Part shown: positions 8,808-19,500 of the stretch, piece by piece
Layout: the number at the start of each line of letters is the position of its first letter
Numbering within the stretch: the stretch's first letter is position 1
Assembly: GCF_963676735.1 (NCBI RefSeq)
Contig: NZ_OY781464.1
Span: 1,087,001 to 1,151,000, forward strand
DNA: 64,000 bases
Reading direction: 5' to 3'
DNA from: an uncultured Draconibacterium sp.
GTDB taxonomy: Bacteria > Bacteroidota > Bacteroidia > Bacteroidales > Prolixibacteraceae
Notes under the pieces: generated by a model
What the model saw: the letters and a program-made list of their open reading frames with translations, nothing else
The model's database searches: none
What the model was told of the DNA's origin: nothing
Position numbers and translations under genes: made by a program

Positions 8808-11108
8808 TTATTCATCAACTGTCATGGAGTAGGGAAAGCTTTCGTTTGTGATGCCACGCTGTTTATTGGGCGTGGCGGCCATATCAAAAACAAGCGTTCC
8901 TCCGTTCTGAATGTCAGCATGTTTTATGTAGTTTTTGTTGTAGGTTTTTCCATTCAGCAGCACTTTGTCGAGATAGATGTTGGCTTTTGAATTGTTGGCA
9001 GCATCAATTACAAACTGCTTGCCGTTTTCGAGAGTGAGCGTAAGCTTGCTAAACAGCGGTGATCCCAATACATACTCATCGGTTCCGGGGCAAACGGGGT
9101 AAAATCCCATAGAGCTGAAAACATACCAGGCCGAAGTTTGGCCATTGTCTTCATCGCCGCAGTAGCCATCGGGGTGGTACGAATATAGTTTGGAGAGTAC
9201 CCGGCGCACTTGTTCCTGGGCTTTCCAGGGTTGATTGCTGTAGTTGTACAGGTAAATCATGTGCTGAATGGGCTGGTTACCATGTGCGTAGTTGCCCATG
9301 CCGGCAATTTGCATTTCTCTGATTTCGTGAATTGGAAAACCATAGTACGAGTCGTCGAAAATTGGCGGAACAACAAACACTGAGTCAAGCATAGCCACAA
9401 AAGCATCGTTACCTCCCATCAGTTGTTTTAAATCTTCAATGTCCTGAAAAACGCTCCAGGTGTAATGCCAGCTGTTTCCTTCGGTAAATGCATCGCCCCA
9501 TTTGTAGGGACTAAACGGCGATTGAAAAGTACCGTCCTGGTTTTTGCCACGCATAAGTTTATTTTCATCATCAAATACATTTCGATAATTGCGGGCACGT
9601 TTTTTAAACAGCTCAATCTCTTCTTCAGGTTTGTTAAGTTCTTGTGCCAATTGCCAGATACAGTAGTCGGCATAGGCATATTCCAGTGTGCGTGCAGTGT
9701 TTTCATTCACTCCCACATTGTAAGGTACATAGCCCAGGCGGTTGTAAAACTCGGCCCCAAACCGGCCAACCGACGTAATTTTTTCGTTGTGTCCGTTGGT
9801 GTTTTTTAATATGGCCTCGTACAGGGTTTCAATATCGTAACCGCGTATGCCCTTTAAATACGAGTCGGCAATTAATGATGCCGAATTAGACCCAATCATG
9901 CAACCGCGGTGCCCCGGACTTGCCCATTCAGGAAGCCAGCCACTCTCTTTGTACGTGTTTACAAGTCCCTGCATAATCTGGCTGTTTAACTCGGGGTACA
10001 TGAGGGTGAAAAATGGAAAAACAGCACGAAAAGTATCCCAGAAACCATTGTCGGTAAACATATATCCCGGCAAAACTTCTCCGTTATACGGACTGTAGTG
10101 AACTATTTTATTGTCTTTGTCGAATTCGTAAAATTTGCGTGGGAAAAGTAGCGTTCGGTAGAGGCACGAGTAAAACGTTTTTTGTTCGGCTTCTGTGCCC
10201 CCTTCAACTTGAATGCGTCCCAGTTCCTTTTCCCAGCTTTGTGCCCCCTCGGTTTTTATTTCGTCAAAGGTTTTGTTGCCAATTTCTCGTTTTAAATTTA
10301 ATTCGGCCTGCGCTAAACTAATAAACGACGAGGCCACCTTTACATTTACTTTTTCTCCTTTTTTTGTTTTAAACCCAACAACTCCACCTACATGGAAACT
10401 CTCTGCCTCTGCCGCTCCCTGCAGGTTTTCGTCTTTCCAGGTTTTTACCAATTCAAAATCCTTATCGAATTCGGCTACAAAATAATTTTTAAAATTAGCC
10501 GGTACCCCACCGTGGTTGTTCTGGCAGTAGCCAATTATCTTGCGTTCTTCGGGAATAATTTTTACCATCGATCCGCCATTAAACGCATCCAGCAATATGA
10601 ATGAATTTTCGCTTTGAGGGAAGGTGAAGCGGAATGAAACTGCTCGGTCGGTCGGTGTAAATTCAGTAGTTACGTCGTAATCGGCCAGGTAGACTTTATA
10701 ATAATGAGGCAGGGCTGTTTCGGCTTTATGCGAAAACCACGAAGCGCGTTCGTCTTCGTCAAATTTAAGTTCGCCGGTAAGCGGCATTAGCGAAAAAGCG
10801 GCGTAATCGTTAATCCATGGACTGGGCTGATGGGTTTGTTTAAAGCCTCTGATTTTGTAGTGGTCGTAGGCGTAGCACCAACCGTCGCCCATTTTTCCGG
10901 TTTGCGGTGTCCAAAAATTCATTCCCCATGGGCGGGCAATGGCCGGGTAGGTGTTGCCGTTGGAAAGGGCAAACTCGGAATCGGTGCCCATTAAGGGGTT
11001 AACCAATTCTACCAATTTTTTTGAATTAGCTGGTGGTAAAGTACTGTTCGTATCGCAGGTGCAGCTAAAAAGCAGGGCCAATGCAAAAAGTAGAAGAAGT
11101 TTTTTCAT
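8808..11108 (-). CDS. GH92 family glycosidase lipoprotein (alpha-mannosidase type), divergent paralogue
   Basis: GH92 exo-alpha-mannosidase family member of 766 residues; GH92 enzymes are calcium-dependent, inverting enzymes. The lipoprotein signal is MKKLLLLFALALLFSCTC with Cys16. An N-terminal beta-sandwich opens VELVNPLMGTDSEF, and an (alpha/alpha)6 domain follows with EGNSWHYTWSVFQ and YCGDEDNGQTSAWYVFSS. The usual GNEPxHH segment reads HGNQPIQHMIY here, and QTHQPSPWINDYA replaces the THLSG loop of the other copy. It therefore belongs to a GH92 branch distinct from the paralogue at 12606, and linkage preference probably differs. It is last in the susC-susD-GH92-GH47-GH92 operon, 20 bp after GH47. 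Confidence 0.9.
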   Translation of the reverse strand: MKKLLLLFALALLFSCTCDTNSTLPPANSKKLVELVNPLMGTDSEFALSNGNTYPAIARPWGMNFWTPQTGKMGDGWCYAYDHYKIRGFKQTHQPSPWINDYAAFSLMPLTGELKFDEDERASWFSHKAETALPHYYKVYLADYDVTTEFTPTDRAVSFRFTFPQSENSFILLDAFNGGSMVKIIPEERKIIGYCQNNHGGVPANFKNYFVAEFDKDFELVKTWKDENLQGAAEAESFHVGGVVGFKTKKGEKVNVKVASSFISLAQAELNLKREIGNKTFDEIKTEGAQSWEKELGRIQVEGGTEAEQKTFYSCLYRTLLFPRKFYEFDKDNKIVHYSPYNGEVLPGYMFTDNGFWDTFRAVFPFFTLMYPELNSQIMQGLVNTYKESGWLPEWASPGHRGCMIGSNSASLIADSYLKGIRGYDIETLYEAILKNTNGHNEKITSVGRFGAEFYNRLGYVPYNVGVNENTARTLEYAYADYCIWQLAQELNKPEEEIELFKKRARNYRNVFDDENKLMRGKNQDGTFQSPFSPYKWGDAFTEGNSWHYTWSVFQDIEDLKQLMGGNDAFVAMLDSVFVVPPIFDDSYYGFPIHEIREMQIAGMGNYAHGNQPIQHMIYLYNYSNQPWKAQEQVRRVLSKLYSYHPDGYCGDEDNGQTSAWYVFSSMGFYPVCPGTDEYVLGSPLFSKLTLTLENGKQFVIDAANNSKANIYLDKVLLNGKTYNKNYIKHADIQNGGTLVFDMAATPNKQRGITNESFPYSMTVDE

Positions 11109-11128
11109 TTTTCAATTAGTTTAGTGTT

Positions 11129-12577
11129 TTAAAAACCCAGGTATATTTTTGCTTTCTCTTTAGAAAAAGATGAGCGTTTAAACGGATGGGCCTCGGTATT
11201 AAAAACGTAATCGTCTAATATAAACTCACCCGTGTTGAACGTAAAAGTAAGGTAAAAGTATTTTAGTGTTTCAGCAAAAAAGAAGGTAGGCATATAATCT
11301 TTTTTTTGCATGGTTCGTACATCTTCAACCGATGAGAATGCCACTTCTGTTTTGCAATATTTTTTTATATCGGCCCAATATTGTACCACCATTTTAAGGT
11401 AGTCGTCTTTTCCGGTGTAATGATACAGGTAGTAAGCCGATTCGATAATTTCAGGATTGAGGTCGTAAACCGGATAGGTTGGTTCACCGGCATCAAAATC
11501 GTAAATCATTGGTTCCAGTCCGTAGCGGTTCCACAACCAGTTCCACGTAGCCTGATTTTTTTCGGCACGTTCCAAATCGCCAGCCAAAGCCAATACTGCC
11601 GGGAAAAATGCGTCGTACAGCGTTACAATGCCACCTTCAATAACCGAGGGATTGTCGGCATAAATCGGGTTGGTACGTTTTAATCCGGTGTGCATATCAA
11701 CGCGCTTGTACCAAAACGAGGTGTCGCTTTCTTCAACCAGGTAGGTGTTAACGGCAGTCAGGCTTTTCTCCCAAATCGGTTTTAAATCAGGGTCTCCAAA
11801 AAGCAGGTAGCTTTTTAGCAGGTATTCGTAATACGAGTCGATACCTGCGCAAATGTGGCTGCTTGTGTTTAGCCATTTGCCGGTTTCCACATCAATATTT
11901 TCGCCCACCAGATGAATTTCAGAAACGCGTTCCCAAACAGCAAGGTTAGCTTTTTTCGCTGCCTGGTAAAAAACGGGATTCTTTGTATAGTAACTCAGTA
12001 TGCCCATTTCGAACATATAGGAGGCTGCCTCGGCAACATTAACTTTGGCTCCTTTGGTTTCGCCGGTTTTTAAATTAAACCAGTAGTAAGGAATGCCGGT
12101 TGGCGAATCGAATGCCTTTAACATACGTTTGCCAAAATCTTCGGTTTTGTCTAGGATTTTTTCATCGCCCGTGTATTCGTACATGGCCAGAAGTCCTCCC
12201 AAAATACGGATATTTACCTCAAAGGTTTTTACAAAAAGGTCTTTCTCCCAACTGATGCTGTCCACAACGTAGTGCTCCACTTCTTTAGCGTAGTCATCAA
12301 GTTTCATCACTTTCATGGTGCTGTAGGCATCAATAGGAGAGATATGCAGCGACTGCTCGTACCAGTCCTGGTAGCCTTTTGACAGAGGGAGCAAAACATC
12401 ATGCCCCCAGGCATATTTTTTATAGGCCTCCCAGCTTCTTACAAATTCATTGCGAACATCAGTGGCCAGAAGTTGGGCTTGTTCATGCTCATTTTTTTTC
12501 ACGGAAGGCGATTGACAGCCAAAAAGGATTAATGCGAAAAATGATAGTATTATGCTCTTTAGCAATTGGTTTTTCAT
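11129..12577 (-). CDS. GH47 class I alpha-1,2-mannosidase-like lipoprotein
   Basis: A 482-residue lipoprotein (lipobox LFGC, Cys21) with the full GH47 signature set. Glu120 lies in TFEVNIRILGGLL (acid region), Asp247 in AGIDSYYEYLL, Glu376 in LNPEIIES (base region), and Thr461 in the C-terminal VFNTEAHPF, the Ca2+-binding motif of the family. Between these, FFFAETLKYFYL matches the conserved penultimate helix. GH47 is best known from ER and Golgi N-glycan trimming and is much rarer in bacteria. All key acids are present, so activity on alpha-1,2-mannosides is likely. The Arg of the eukaryotic RPE motif is Asn. It lies between two GH92 genes (28 bp and 20 bp spacing), supporting a mannan or high-mannose glycan substrate. 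Confidence 0.85.
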   Translation of the reverse strand: MKNQLLKSIILSFFALILFGCQSPSVKKNEHEQAQLLATDVRNEFVRSWEAYKKYAWGHDVLLPLSKGYQDWYEQSLHISPIDAYSTMKVMKLDDYAKEVEHYVVDSISWEKDLFVKTFEVNIRILGGLLAMYEYTGDEKILDKTEDFGKRMLKAFDSPTGIPYYWFNLKTGETKGAKVNVAEAASYMFEMGILSYYTKNPVFYQAAKKANLAVWERVSEIHLVGENIDVETGKWLNTSSHICAGIDSYYEYLLKSYLLFGDPDLKPIWEKSLTAVNTYLVEESDTSFWYKRVDMHTGLKRTNPIYADNPSVIEGGIVTLYDAFFPAVLALAGDLERAEKNQATWNWLWNRYGLEPMIYDFDAGEPTYPVYDLNPEIIESAYYLYHYTGKDDYLKMVVQYWADIKKYCKTEVAFSSVEDVRTMQKKDYMPTFFFAETLKYFYLTFTFNTGEFILDDYVFNTEAHPFKRSSFSKEKAKIYLGF

Positions 12578-12605
12578 AATTAGTTAGCTGATTTTGTTGG
12601 TGTTT

Positions 12606-14834
12606 TTATCGATGATGGTAACCCGATTTTGGCCGGTCTTCTGCCGGTGCTCCAAATGTGTAATTTGGTTTTGGCCCCATCGTAAATTCCAAAACGCCAC
12701 CTTTCATCAACTCCTCGTGGGTGATGTATGATTTAGAGTAGGCTTGTCCGTTTAAAGTGGCCGTTTGAATATAAATGTTGGTTTTATTGAGCTCTTTTGC
12801 CATTACCTGAAAGGTAAGTTGGTTGGGGAGTTCAATCTCAGCCGATTGGAAGAGCGGGCTTCCAAAAACATAAACGCCATTAGCCGGGTTTACCGGGTAA
12901 AATCCGAGGGATGAGAAGACATACCACGCCGACATTTGGCCACAGTCTTCGTTGCCACACAAACCATCAGGTTGGTCGGTATACATTTCGTTTAAAATAA
13001 AATTAATGCGCTCGGCCGTTTTCCATTGTTGGCCCGCAAAAGCATACATGTACGGAACATGGTGGCCGGGTTCGTTACCATGAGCATACATGCCAATTAA
13101 ACCAGATATATCCACCGATGCGCCTTCCTGTAACTTTTCTTCACTGATGAAGAGCTGGTCAAGTTTTTTTATAAAGCTTTCTTCGCTGCCAAACAGGTTA
13201 ATTAATCCGTTAATATCATGCGGAACCAGCCAGGTGTACTGCCAGGCATTGCCCTCGCAATAATCGTCGGCACGATGTTTCGAATGTACAGGATCGAAAG
13301 GAGTGCGCCAGCTGCCATCAGCCATTTTTCCGCGCATAAAATTTGTTGATGAATCGAAATAGTGCCGGTAATATTCTGCCCTTTTTGCAAAATGGTTAAA
13401 GTCTTCTGTTTTTCCCATTTTTTTCGCCATGGCTGCAACAGCCCAGTCGTCGATGGCATATTCGAGCGCCATGGCTACCGATTCAATAAGCGAATCGGCA
13501 GGGATATAACCACGTTCTTTAATAAAGTTCAGGCCGCGTTCATCCATTAACATGGTCGACTTTATGGCTTGAAATGCACGTTCTGCATCAAATCCGTTGT
13601 ATCCTTTTAGGTATGCATCAACAATAACCGGAATGGCGTGATTGCCTACCATGGTATTGGTTTCGTTTCCGTGCAGATGCCAAACAGGTAATTTCCCTTG
13701 TTCGTCGAAAATGGCCAGCAGGTTGTTTACGATATCGTTAACCCTGTCAGGCTGCGTAAGGGTAAGCAGAGGATGAGCTGCGCGATAGGTGTCCCAAAGC
13801 GAATAAGTGGTATAAGTATCGTAACCCGGGTTAGGGTAGTTTTTACCATTAGCGCCCCGGTAATCGCCGTTCACATCGTTAAAAACCGAAGGGGCAATCA
13901 TGGTATGGTAGAGTGCCGTGTAGAAGGTAGTTATATTTTCAGAGCTGGTACTTTCAACTTTTATTTTTCCCAATTCGTGGTTCCATTTTTCACGAGCAGC
14001 AGCTTTTGTTGCTTCAAAATCCCAATGATCGATCTCGGTTAAAAGGTTGTTTTTTGCGCCGCTGGTGCTTACCGGCGAAATGGCTGTTTTAACAAGTAGT
14101 TCGCCATTACCTTCAAATTCCAGCATTACTGTGTTAATTCCTTTGTCGTTTTGTTGAATTGTTGAAATGTTTTTTATGGCTTTGGAAAAACGGGTGTGGA
14201 AGTAAAGCTTTTGATTTTTGGCCCAACCGGTGGAGTAACGTAATCCTTCAATACTATTGGAATCAATTTGTTTTATTTCAGCCTTGGTAAGAGCATCCCA
14301 GCCGGTTCCGTACGAGAGGTCGATAATAAGTTTTGAATTGACTGTTGCCTTATAGTCGTATTTATGAAAGCCAACACGTTCGCTTGCTGTAAGTTCGCTT
14401 GTTATGTTGTATTTGTTGATGTGCATCTTATAATACCCGGGTCTCACTTCTTCGTTAGTGTGGGTGTATTTGGCTTGCCAGGGGTAGGGCATTGTTACCG
14501 AATCGGTAAACTGAAAATCGGATGAAACGGGCATAAACAACAGGTCGCCCAAATCGCCAATTCCGGTTCCACTTAGGTGGGTGTGTGCAAAACCAATTAA
14601 AACCGAATCGGAATAATGGTATCCCGAGCACCAGTCCCAGGTTTCGTTTGCATTGTTTGGGCCGAGCTGAATGGCTCCGAACGGAACGTTTGCCCCAACA
14701 AATACATGGCCATGGTAATCGCTGCCGATGTATGGGTCTACATAAGCTGAAAAATCTTTAGGTTCAGGTGCTTGAGAGCACGAGAATACGAAGAGTGCCA
14801 AAAATGCATTAGCTGCAAAAAGAATTCGGTTCAT
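12606..14834 (-). CDS. GH92 family alpha-mannosidase lipoprotein
   Basis: GH92 exo-alpha-mannosidase of about 742 residues. The start is set at MNRILFAANAFLALFVF (ATG complement 14832-14834), which places a lipobox with Cys19; the longer reading from 14882 adds an improbable leader. The beta-sandwich domain begins YVDPYIGSDYHGHVF. Family motifs include THLSGTGIGDLGD, EGNAWQYTWLVPHD, HGNEPGHHVPYMY and LCGNEDCGQMSAWYVFSS, all in canonical form, unlike the paralogue at 8808. It should be periplasmic or surface-exposed, releasing mannose from alpha-mannosides, most likely alpha-1,2-linked. It is the first enzyme gene after susCD, separated from susD by a strong hairpin that may lower its expression relative to susCD. 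Confidence 0.93.
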   Translation of the reverse strand: MNRILFAANAFLALFVFSCSQAPEPKDFSAYVDPYIGSDYHGHVFVGANVPFGAIQLGPNNANETWDWCSGYHYSDSVLIGFAHTHLSGTGIGDLGDLLFMPVSSDFQFTDSVTMPYPWQAKYTHTNEEVRPGYYKMHINKYNITSELTASERVGFHKYDYKATVNSKLIIDLSYGTGWDALTKAEIKQIDSNSIEGLRYSTGWAKNQKLYFHTRFSKAIKNISTIQQNDKGINTVMLEFEGNGELLVKTAISPVSTSGAKNNLLTEIDHWDFEATKAAAREKWNHELGKIKVESTSSENITTFYTALYHTMIAPSVFNDVNGDYRGANGKNYPNPGYDTYTTYSLWDTYRAAHPLLTLTQPDRVNDIVNNLLAIFDEQGKLPVWHLHGNETNTMVGNHAIPVIVDAYLKGYNGFDAERAFQAIKSTMLMDERGLNFIKERGYIPADSLIESVAMALEYAIDDWAVAAMAKKMGKTEDFNHFAKRAEYYRHYFDSSTNFMRGKMADGSWRTPFDPVHSKHRADDYCEGNAWQYTWLVPHDINGLINLFGSEESFIKKLDQLFISEEKLQEGASVDISGLIGMYAHGNEPGHHVPYMYAFAGQQWKTAERINFILNEMYTDQPDGLCGNEDCGQMSAWYVFSSLGFYPVNPANGVYVFGSPLFQSAEIELPNQLTFQVMAKELNKTNIYIQTATLNGQAYSKSYITHEELMKGGVLEFTMGPKPNYTFGAPAEDRPKSGYHHR

Positions 14835-14870
14835 TTTGTTGAAATAGGTATGCAATAATAATGAATAATA

Positions 14871-14908
14871 CGGGAAAAGCAAACCGGCAATGCCGGTTGC
14901 TTAACCCG
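14871..14908 (-). terminator. Long hairpin between susD and GH92
   Basis: An inner 10-bp stem (AGCAA-CCGGC with GCCGGTTGCT, one bulged A, 14878-14901) is extended by outer CGGG/CCCG pairs. On the minus strand no proper T-run follows, so it looks more like a read-through attenuator or mRNA-stabilising hairpin after susD than a full terminator. Confidence 0.55.
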
Positions 14909-14941
14909 TAAATTAAATCTAAACTAGACTATGCGAGTGAC

Positions 14942-16507
14942 TTAAAAGTTCGGTTCTCCGGTATCCCACCATAAACGGGTACTTATTAAATCTGGCCCAC
15001 TCATAGTGGCAACAGCGGCTGCTACAGCATCAGGGTTATTTGATCTTTCGCTTTCAACAAATGGCATTCGCTTAATCCATTCATCGGCAGGAATTACACC
15101 CCAGTCTTCGTTACTGTCGTTTTGGTAAACCAATGGAAGTTTCGGATATCCTGTTCTGCGGAAATCAGCCCAGGGTTCGTTTGGATTTGTGAATCCGGCG
15201 ATCCATTTCTGAGTAATGATTTTTTCCAGTTTTTCTTCGCTCGTAGCTGCTTCATCCCATGCAACAGTAACGGTAGAACGTGATACAAAGTCGTTCACGT
15301 CGCCATCGTACGCAGCGTCGTTATAATCAATTGGTGTACTTGTTGCATCAGCAAGGTATGTATCAACACCACCAGCGCCCCATTCTGCAAACGAAGCACG
15401 TACCCCAGCATCGTAGTTGTCGGCAGCGCTTCCTGCACCAGTCCAACCGCGTAATGCTGCTTCGGCTAAATCAAAATAAACTTCCGCTGCCGAGATGTAT
15501 GGTCTTTTTTCAATTGTTTTAAAACTTTCGTTGATTGTAGAGCATGCGGTATGGTCGCCTTTGGCAATTAGTTTAGCACCGTTACGGATTCCTTTGTATG
15601 GAACTTCAGGGTGATCAACTACCAATGCATCATCAGTGGCAGGATTAAAATAAGTTTCGATACGTGGGTCTTTTAAACCAACAAGGAATGATTCCATTCC
15701 TGCCGACATACGTGTGTCGTTCCATCCAAAACAAATTAACGAAAGGTAAAGGTCGTTACCGTATAGTGATACTTTAAAGTTATCGTCGTTGCTGGTAATC
15801 AAACCTGCAGCATCAGCAATGGCTTTTTCACCTTGTGCCTTAGCCAACGCAGGGGCTACCTTCGAAATACGGATGGCTAAACGCAAACGCATTGAATTTA
15901 CTAATTTTGCCCATTTTGTGATGTCTCCATTGTAGCTTGCATCGAATGTTTTTATACCTGCGTAATCACTGTTGGCAGCAAAAATTGCCTGTATTTCATC
16001 AAGATCAGCAAAAAATGCATTGTAAAGTGCCTCTTCACTATCGTACGAAGCATCGGCTTGTCCGTAAGTAGAGTAAATTACCGGTCCGTGGTAAGTAGTA
16101 AGGCGAGACATACCCAAAATACGGATTAATTTGGCCCAGGCCGAAAATACATCGTAACCACCGGCATCTGCAATGTCGATAACCTGACTTGCCGGAGCCA
16201 TAATGCTATTGTAAACTCTGTTCCAATACGTATTCCAACGAATGTAGTAAGTTGTATTGTTAACACCGCTTACAAACGGTGTTGGCGTAGCCATATAGTC
16301 GCAGAAGGATTCTGCTACCAGGTTCTCTTCAATTTGGTGTCCGAAAATATTATACAATAAAGAAGGATAGAATGACCCAATGTGGTTAAAATCCTGCTCT
16401 AATGATTCATCCGTTATCTGGTACGGATTTACATTGGCCTCCTCAAAGCTGTCGGTACAGGCGTTGGCCAAAAATGCTATTAAAAATATAAATAGTAATT
16501 TTTTCAT
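14942..16507 (-). CDS. SusD/RagB-family glycan-binding lipoprotein
   Basis: Outer-membrane surface lipoprotein of 521 residues that caps the SusC channel and binds the target glycan. The signal peptide is MKKLLFIFLIAFLANACTD with Cys17. The body is helical and TPR-like. NVNPYQITDESLEQDFNHIG and later RPYISAAEVYFDLAEAALRGW are typical of the SusD-like group (SusD/RagB nutrient-binding, PF12771 style) rather than the classic starch SusD. The gene starts 12 bp after the susC stop, the invariant susCD arrangement. The enzymes that follow indicate an alpha-mannan or high-mannose glycan ligand. Confidence 0.93.
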   Translation of the reverse strand: MKKLLFIFLIAFLANACTDSFEEANVNPYQITDESLEQDFNHIGSFYPSLLYNIFGHQIEENLVAESFCDYMATPTPFVSGVNNTTYYIRWNTYWNRVYNSIMAPASQVIDIADAGGYDVFSAWAKLIRILGMSRLTTYHGPVIYSTYGQADASYDSEEALYNAFFADLDEIQAIFAANSDYAGIKTFDASYNGDITKWAKLVNSMRLRLAIRISKVAPALAKAQGEKAIADAAGLITSNDDNFKVSLYGNDLYLSLICFGWNDTRMSAGMESFLVGLKDPRIETYFNPATDDALVVDHPEVPYKGIRNGAKLIAKGDHTACSTINESFKTIEKRPYISAAEVYFDLAEAALRGWTGAGSAADNYDAGVRASFAEWGAGGVDTYLADATSTPIDYNDAAYDGDVNDFVSRSTVTVAWDEAATSEEKLEKIITQKWIAGFTNPNEPWADFRRTGYPKLPLVYQNDSNEDWGVIPADEWIKRMPFVESERSNNPDAVAAAVATMSGPDLISTRLWWDTGEPNF

Positions 16508-16519
16508 GATTCTTCAGTA

Positions 16520-19500
16520 TTAGAAGGTGAATTTAAGGTTGAAACCATAAGAACGTGTTGCAGGAACACTAAAGTTATCCAACGATTGAGAGTTCATATC
16601 TGTACTCATACCCAGTTCCGGATCGAATGGCGCTTTTTTGTAGAAGAAGAACAGGTTTTGTCCTACTAAAGCAATGGAAGCTGATTTAACTGGTAACCCA
16701 ATTCTTTGTACATCAAGATCGTAAGACAAAGCCAACTGCGTTAACCGGATATTGGTTCTGTCGTAAACATACAATTCTGAAACACCGTTACGACCGCCTA
16801 CACTTGTGTAATACGTTTTTGGATCTAATTCGGTGACAGCAGTTGTTCCTTGAATAGCATCTACTGAAACATAACCCTGGTCGCGCGCATCGGCTGTACG
16901 CTGGCTTACACCCCAACCGTCGAGAATTGATTCGGTTTGGCTATAGGCTTTTCCTCCAATTTTTGCATTGATAAGGAAGCTCAGGTTAAATTGTTTGTAA
17001 TTGAAGTTGTTACTCCAACCTAAGCTGAAATCGGGTTCCAAACTTCCTAAGTAAGCTTCATCTTTGTTTGCGTAGGTAATTTCAGAAGGAGTTCTTAGCG
17101 GTTTTCCGTTGTCGTCCAACATGATTTGGCCGGCTTCATTTCTTTTTAACTTGTAACCATAGATATCGCCAATTGAACCTCCGGTAAATACACGTGCATA
17201 GTAACCTTCAGAAGATCCTAAGTCAATGTATTTTGTTTCATCATCAGGATAAAGTTCAACTACCTCATTGTTATTTTTAGAGAAGTTTAATACGGTGTTC
17301 CAGTTGAAATCTTTTGATTCAACAGGTTTTCCACTAAGCACTACTTCAACCCCTTTATTTACAATTTCGCCTGCGTTAAAATATTCGTAAGTATAGTAGT
17401 TGTCTTGCTGCCCACCACTAAGAGGGCGAGACAAAGCTTGATTTGTACTTGTAATGTGATAATAAGTAAAGTCTAAACCTAAACGACCATCAAATAAACG
17501 CCAGTCGGTACCAAACTCCAGTGTTACCAGTTCTTCTGGCTTAGCATCGGTAAATGGTTTTCCTGTGTTACGACTAACACCGCCACTTGCGTTAATGCTG
17601 TGATTTACCTGGATTAAGCCCCAGGGAACTTCGTTATTTACCTGAGAACCTGATAAACGTACTTTTGCAAATGAAACTGCCTCAGGCATTTCAAACATTT
17701 CTGTTAAAATTCCAGATACACCAACTGAAGGGTAGAAATAAGATTGGTTGCCGGTTAAGGCCAATGTTGAAGACCAGTCGTTACGTCCCGAAAGATCCAG
17801 GAATAGCATGTCTTTGTAACCTAACTGTACGTTTCCTAATACACCTTGTTTAATGATTTTTCCTCCGTAGGTAGAGTTGATTGAAACATTGTCAGGAATA
17901 TTCTGGAAATAAAATTCGTTTGGATAAATAAGCGAATTAGTCCCGTTATTTACACTAACTCCATTTCCAAACTCCGATTCCTGGTATGTGGCACCTGCAA
18001 TTACATTTAAACTTACATCTCCAAAGTTGTCTGAATAGGTAAAAATACCATCAGCATACACCTGCTTGTCTTCGTATTTCTGGTAATCCCAACGTCCGTT
18101 TGGTGAGATGTTTACTTTATTACCGCCTGCATAGTATTTTTGCTCGTACTTTTTGTTGGCGTAGTCAATACTTCCGCGAGCTTGAAATTTCAGTTTTTCG
18201 CTAATTTGGTAATCAAGAGCTAAGCTTGCAATAACACGTTTTGTTAGGTCTTCTTTAGGCTGCTTGTTGATTAGCCAATATGGGTTTGAAGTAAAGTGGT
18301 CGCCTTCAACAAACCAGTTTTGCCAGTACAAGTTACGGTCTTCTCTAAAATACTGGTAGTTTTCTTTGTAATCGGCAAAATCCAAATCCCTTGGGAAAGT
18401 ATATAAACTGGTAATAGGGTTAAGGTAATAACCTGCAGTTGCTCTGTTTTTAGTTTTCTCTGAAGTTAACATTACATTCGAAGTAATTTTCAGGTTATCC
18501 AATAACTGAAGTGATTGCTTGAATGTTACGTTGTTTTTCTGATAACTATTATTCGGCACTACTCCTCCTGAACCCGTGTTGCCATAAGAGAAGTAAGTTG
18601 ACATTTTTTCGCTACCACCACTAACTGTAACGGTATTGATTAGGTTGTAACCTGTTTCGAAGAAATCGTCAACATAACCATTCGCATAATTTCCTTTAGT
18701 GTACGACCAGCTTTCTGCCGACCCGTTTTCGCCACCATAAGAGAACTGCATGTCTGGTGTTTCAATAATGTTTTCGAAAGTCGCAGTCGAGCTGAAGGTA
18801 ACATTTGTTTTTCCTTGTTTACCTTTTTTTGTGCTGATAATGATAACACCATTTGCCCCATCGCTACCATATAATACGGCAGCTGTTGCTCCTTTTAATA
18901 CCGAAATACTTTCGATATCGTCAGGGTTAAGTTGCGACAAACCATCACCTTGGTCTGTACCACCCCACATACCCGACTGACCACCTTTGTTGTTAACCAT
19001 CGGGATACCATCGATAACATAAAGAGGATCGCTTACCTGGCGAATTGATTTGCTACCACGTAATACGGTACGAGTAGAACCACCGGCGCCTGAAGTACTT
19101 TTCCTGATTTCCAAACCAGCAGTTTTACCATTTAACCCACTCATGAAGTTTACGTCTCTGGCTTTCATAATTTCATCGCCGGTAACTTGTTGAGAAGAGT
19201 AGGTTAGTGTTTTCTTGTCGCGTTGAATACCTAAAGCTGTAACAACAACCTCGTCAAGATTTTGGGTGTCGCTAAGAAGCTTTACGTTTGCTGTAGCTTG
19301 TCCGGTAAATGCTACTTCTTGAGTAATCATACCAATAAAGCTAAAAACCACCACATCACCTTCGCTAACGTTTTGTAATGTGTACTCACCATCGAAATTT
19401 GTAGTTGTTCCGTTTGATGTACCTTTTACAACTACAGTAACGCCTGGAAGCGGCGCGTCGGATTCGTCTGTTACTTTGCCTGTTACTTTACCTTGTTGTG

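Noticed and set aside
12379..12579. Plus-strand ORF opposite GH47
   Set aside because: Shadow of the mannosidase coding frame, low-complexity and without any motif.
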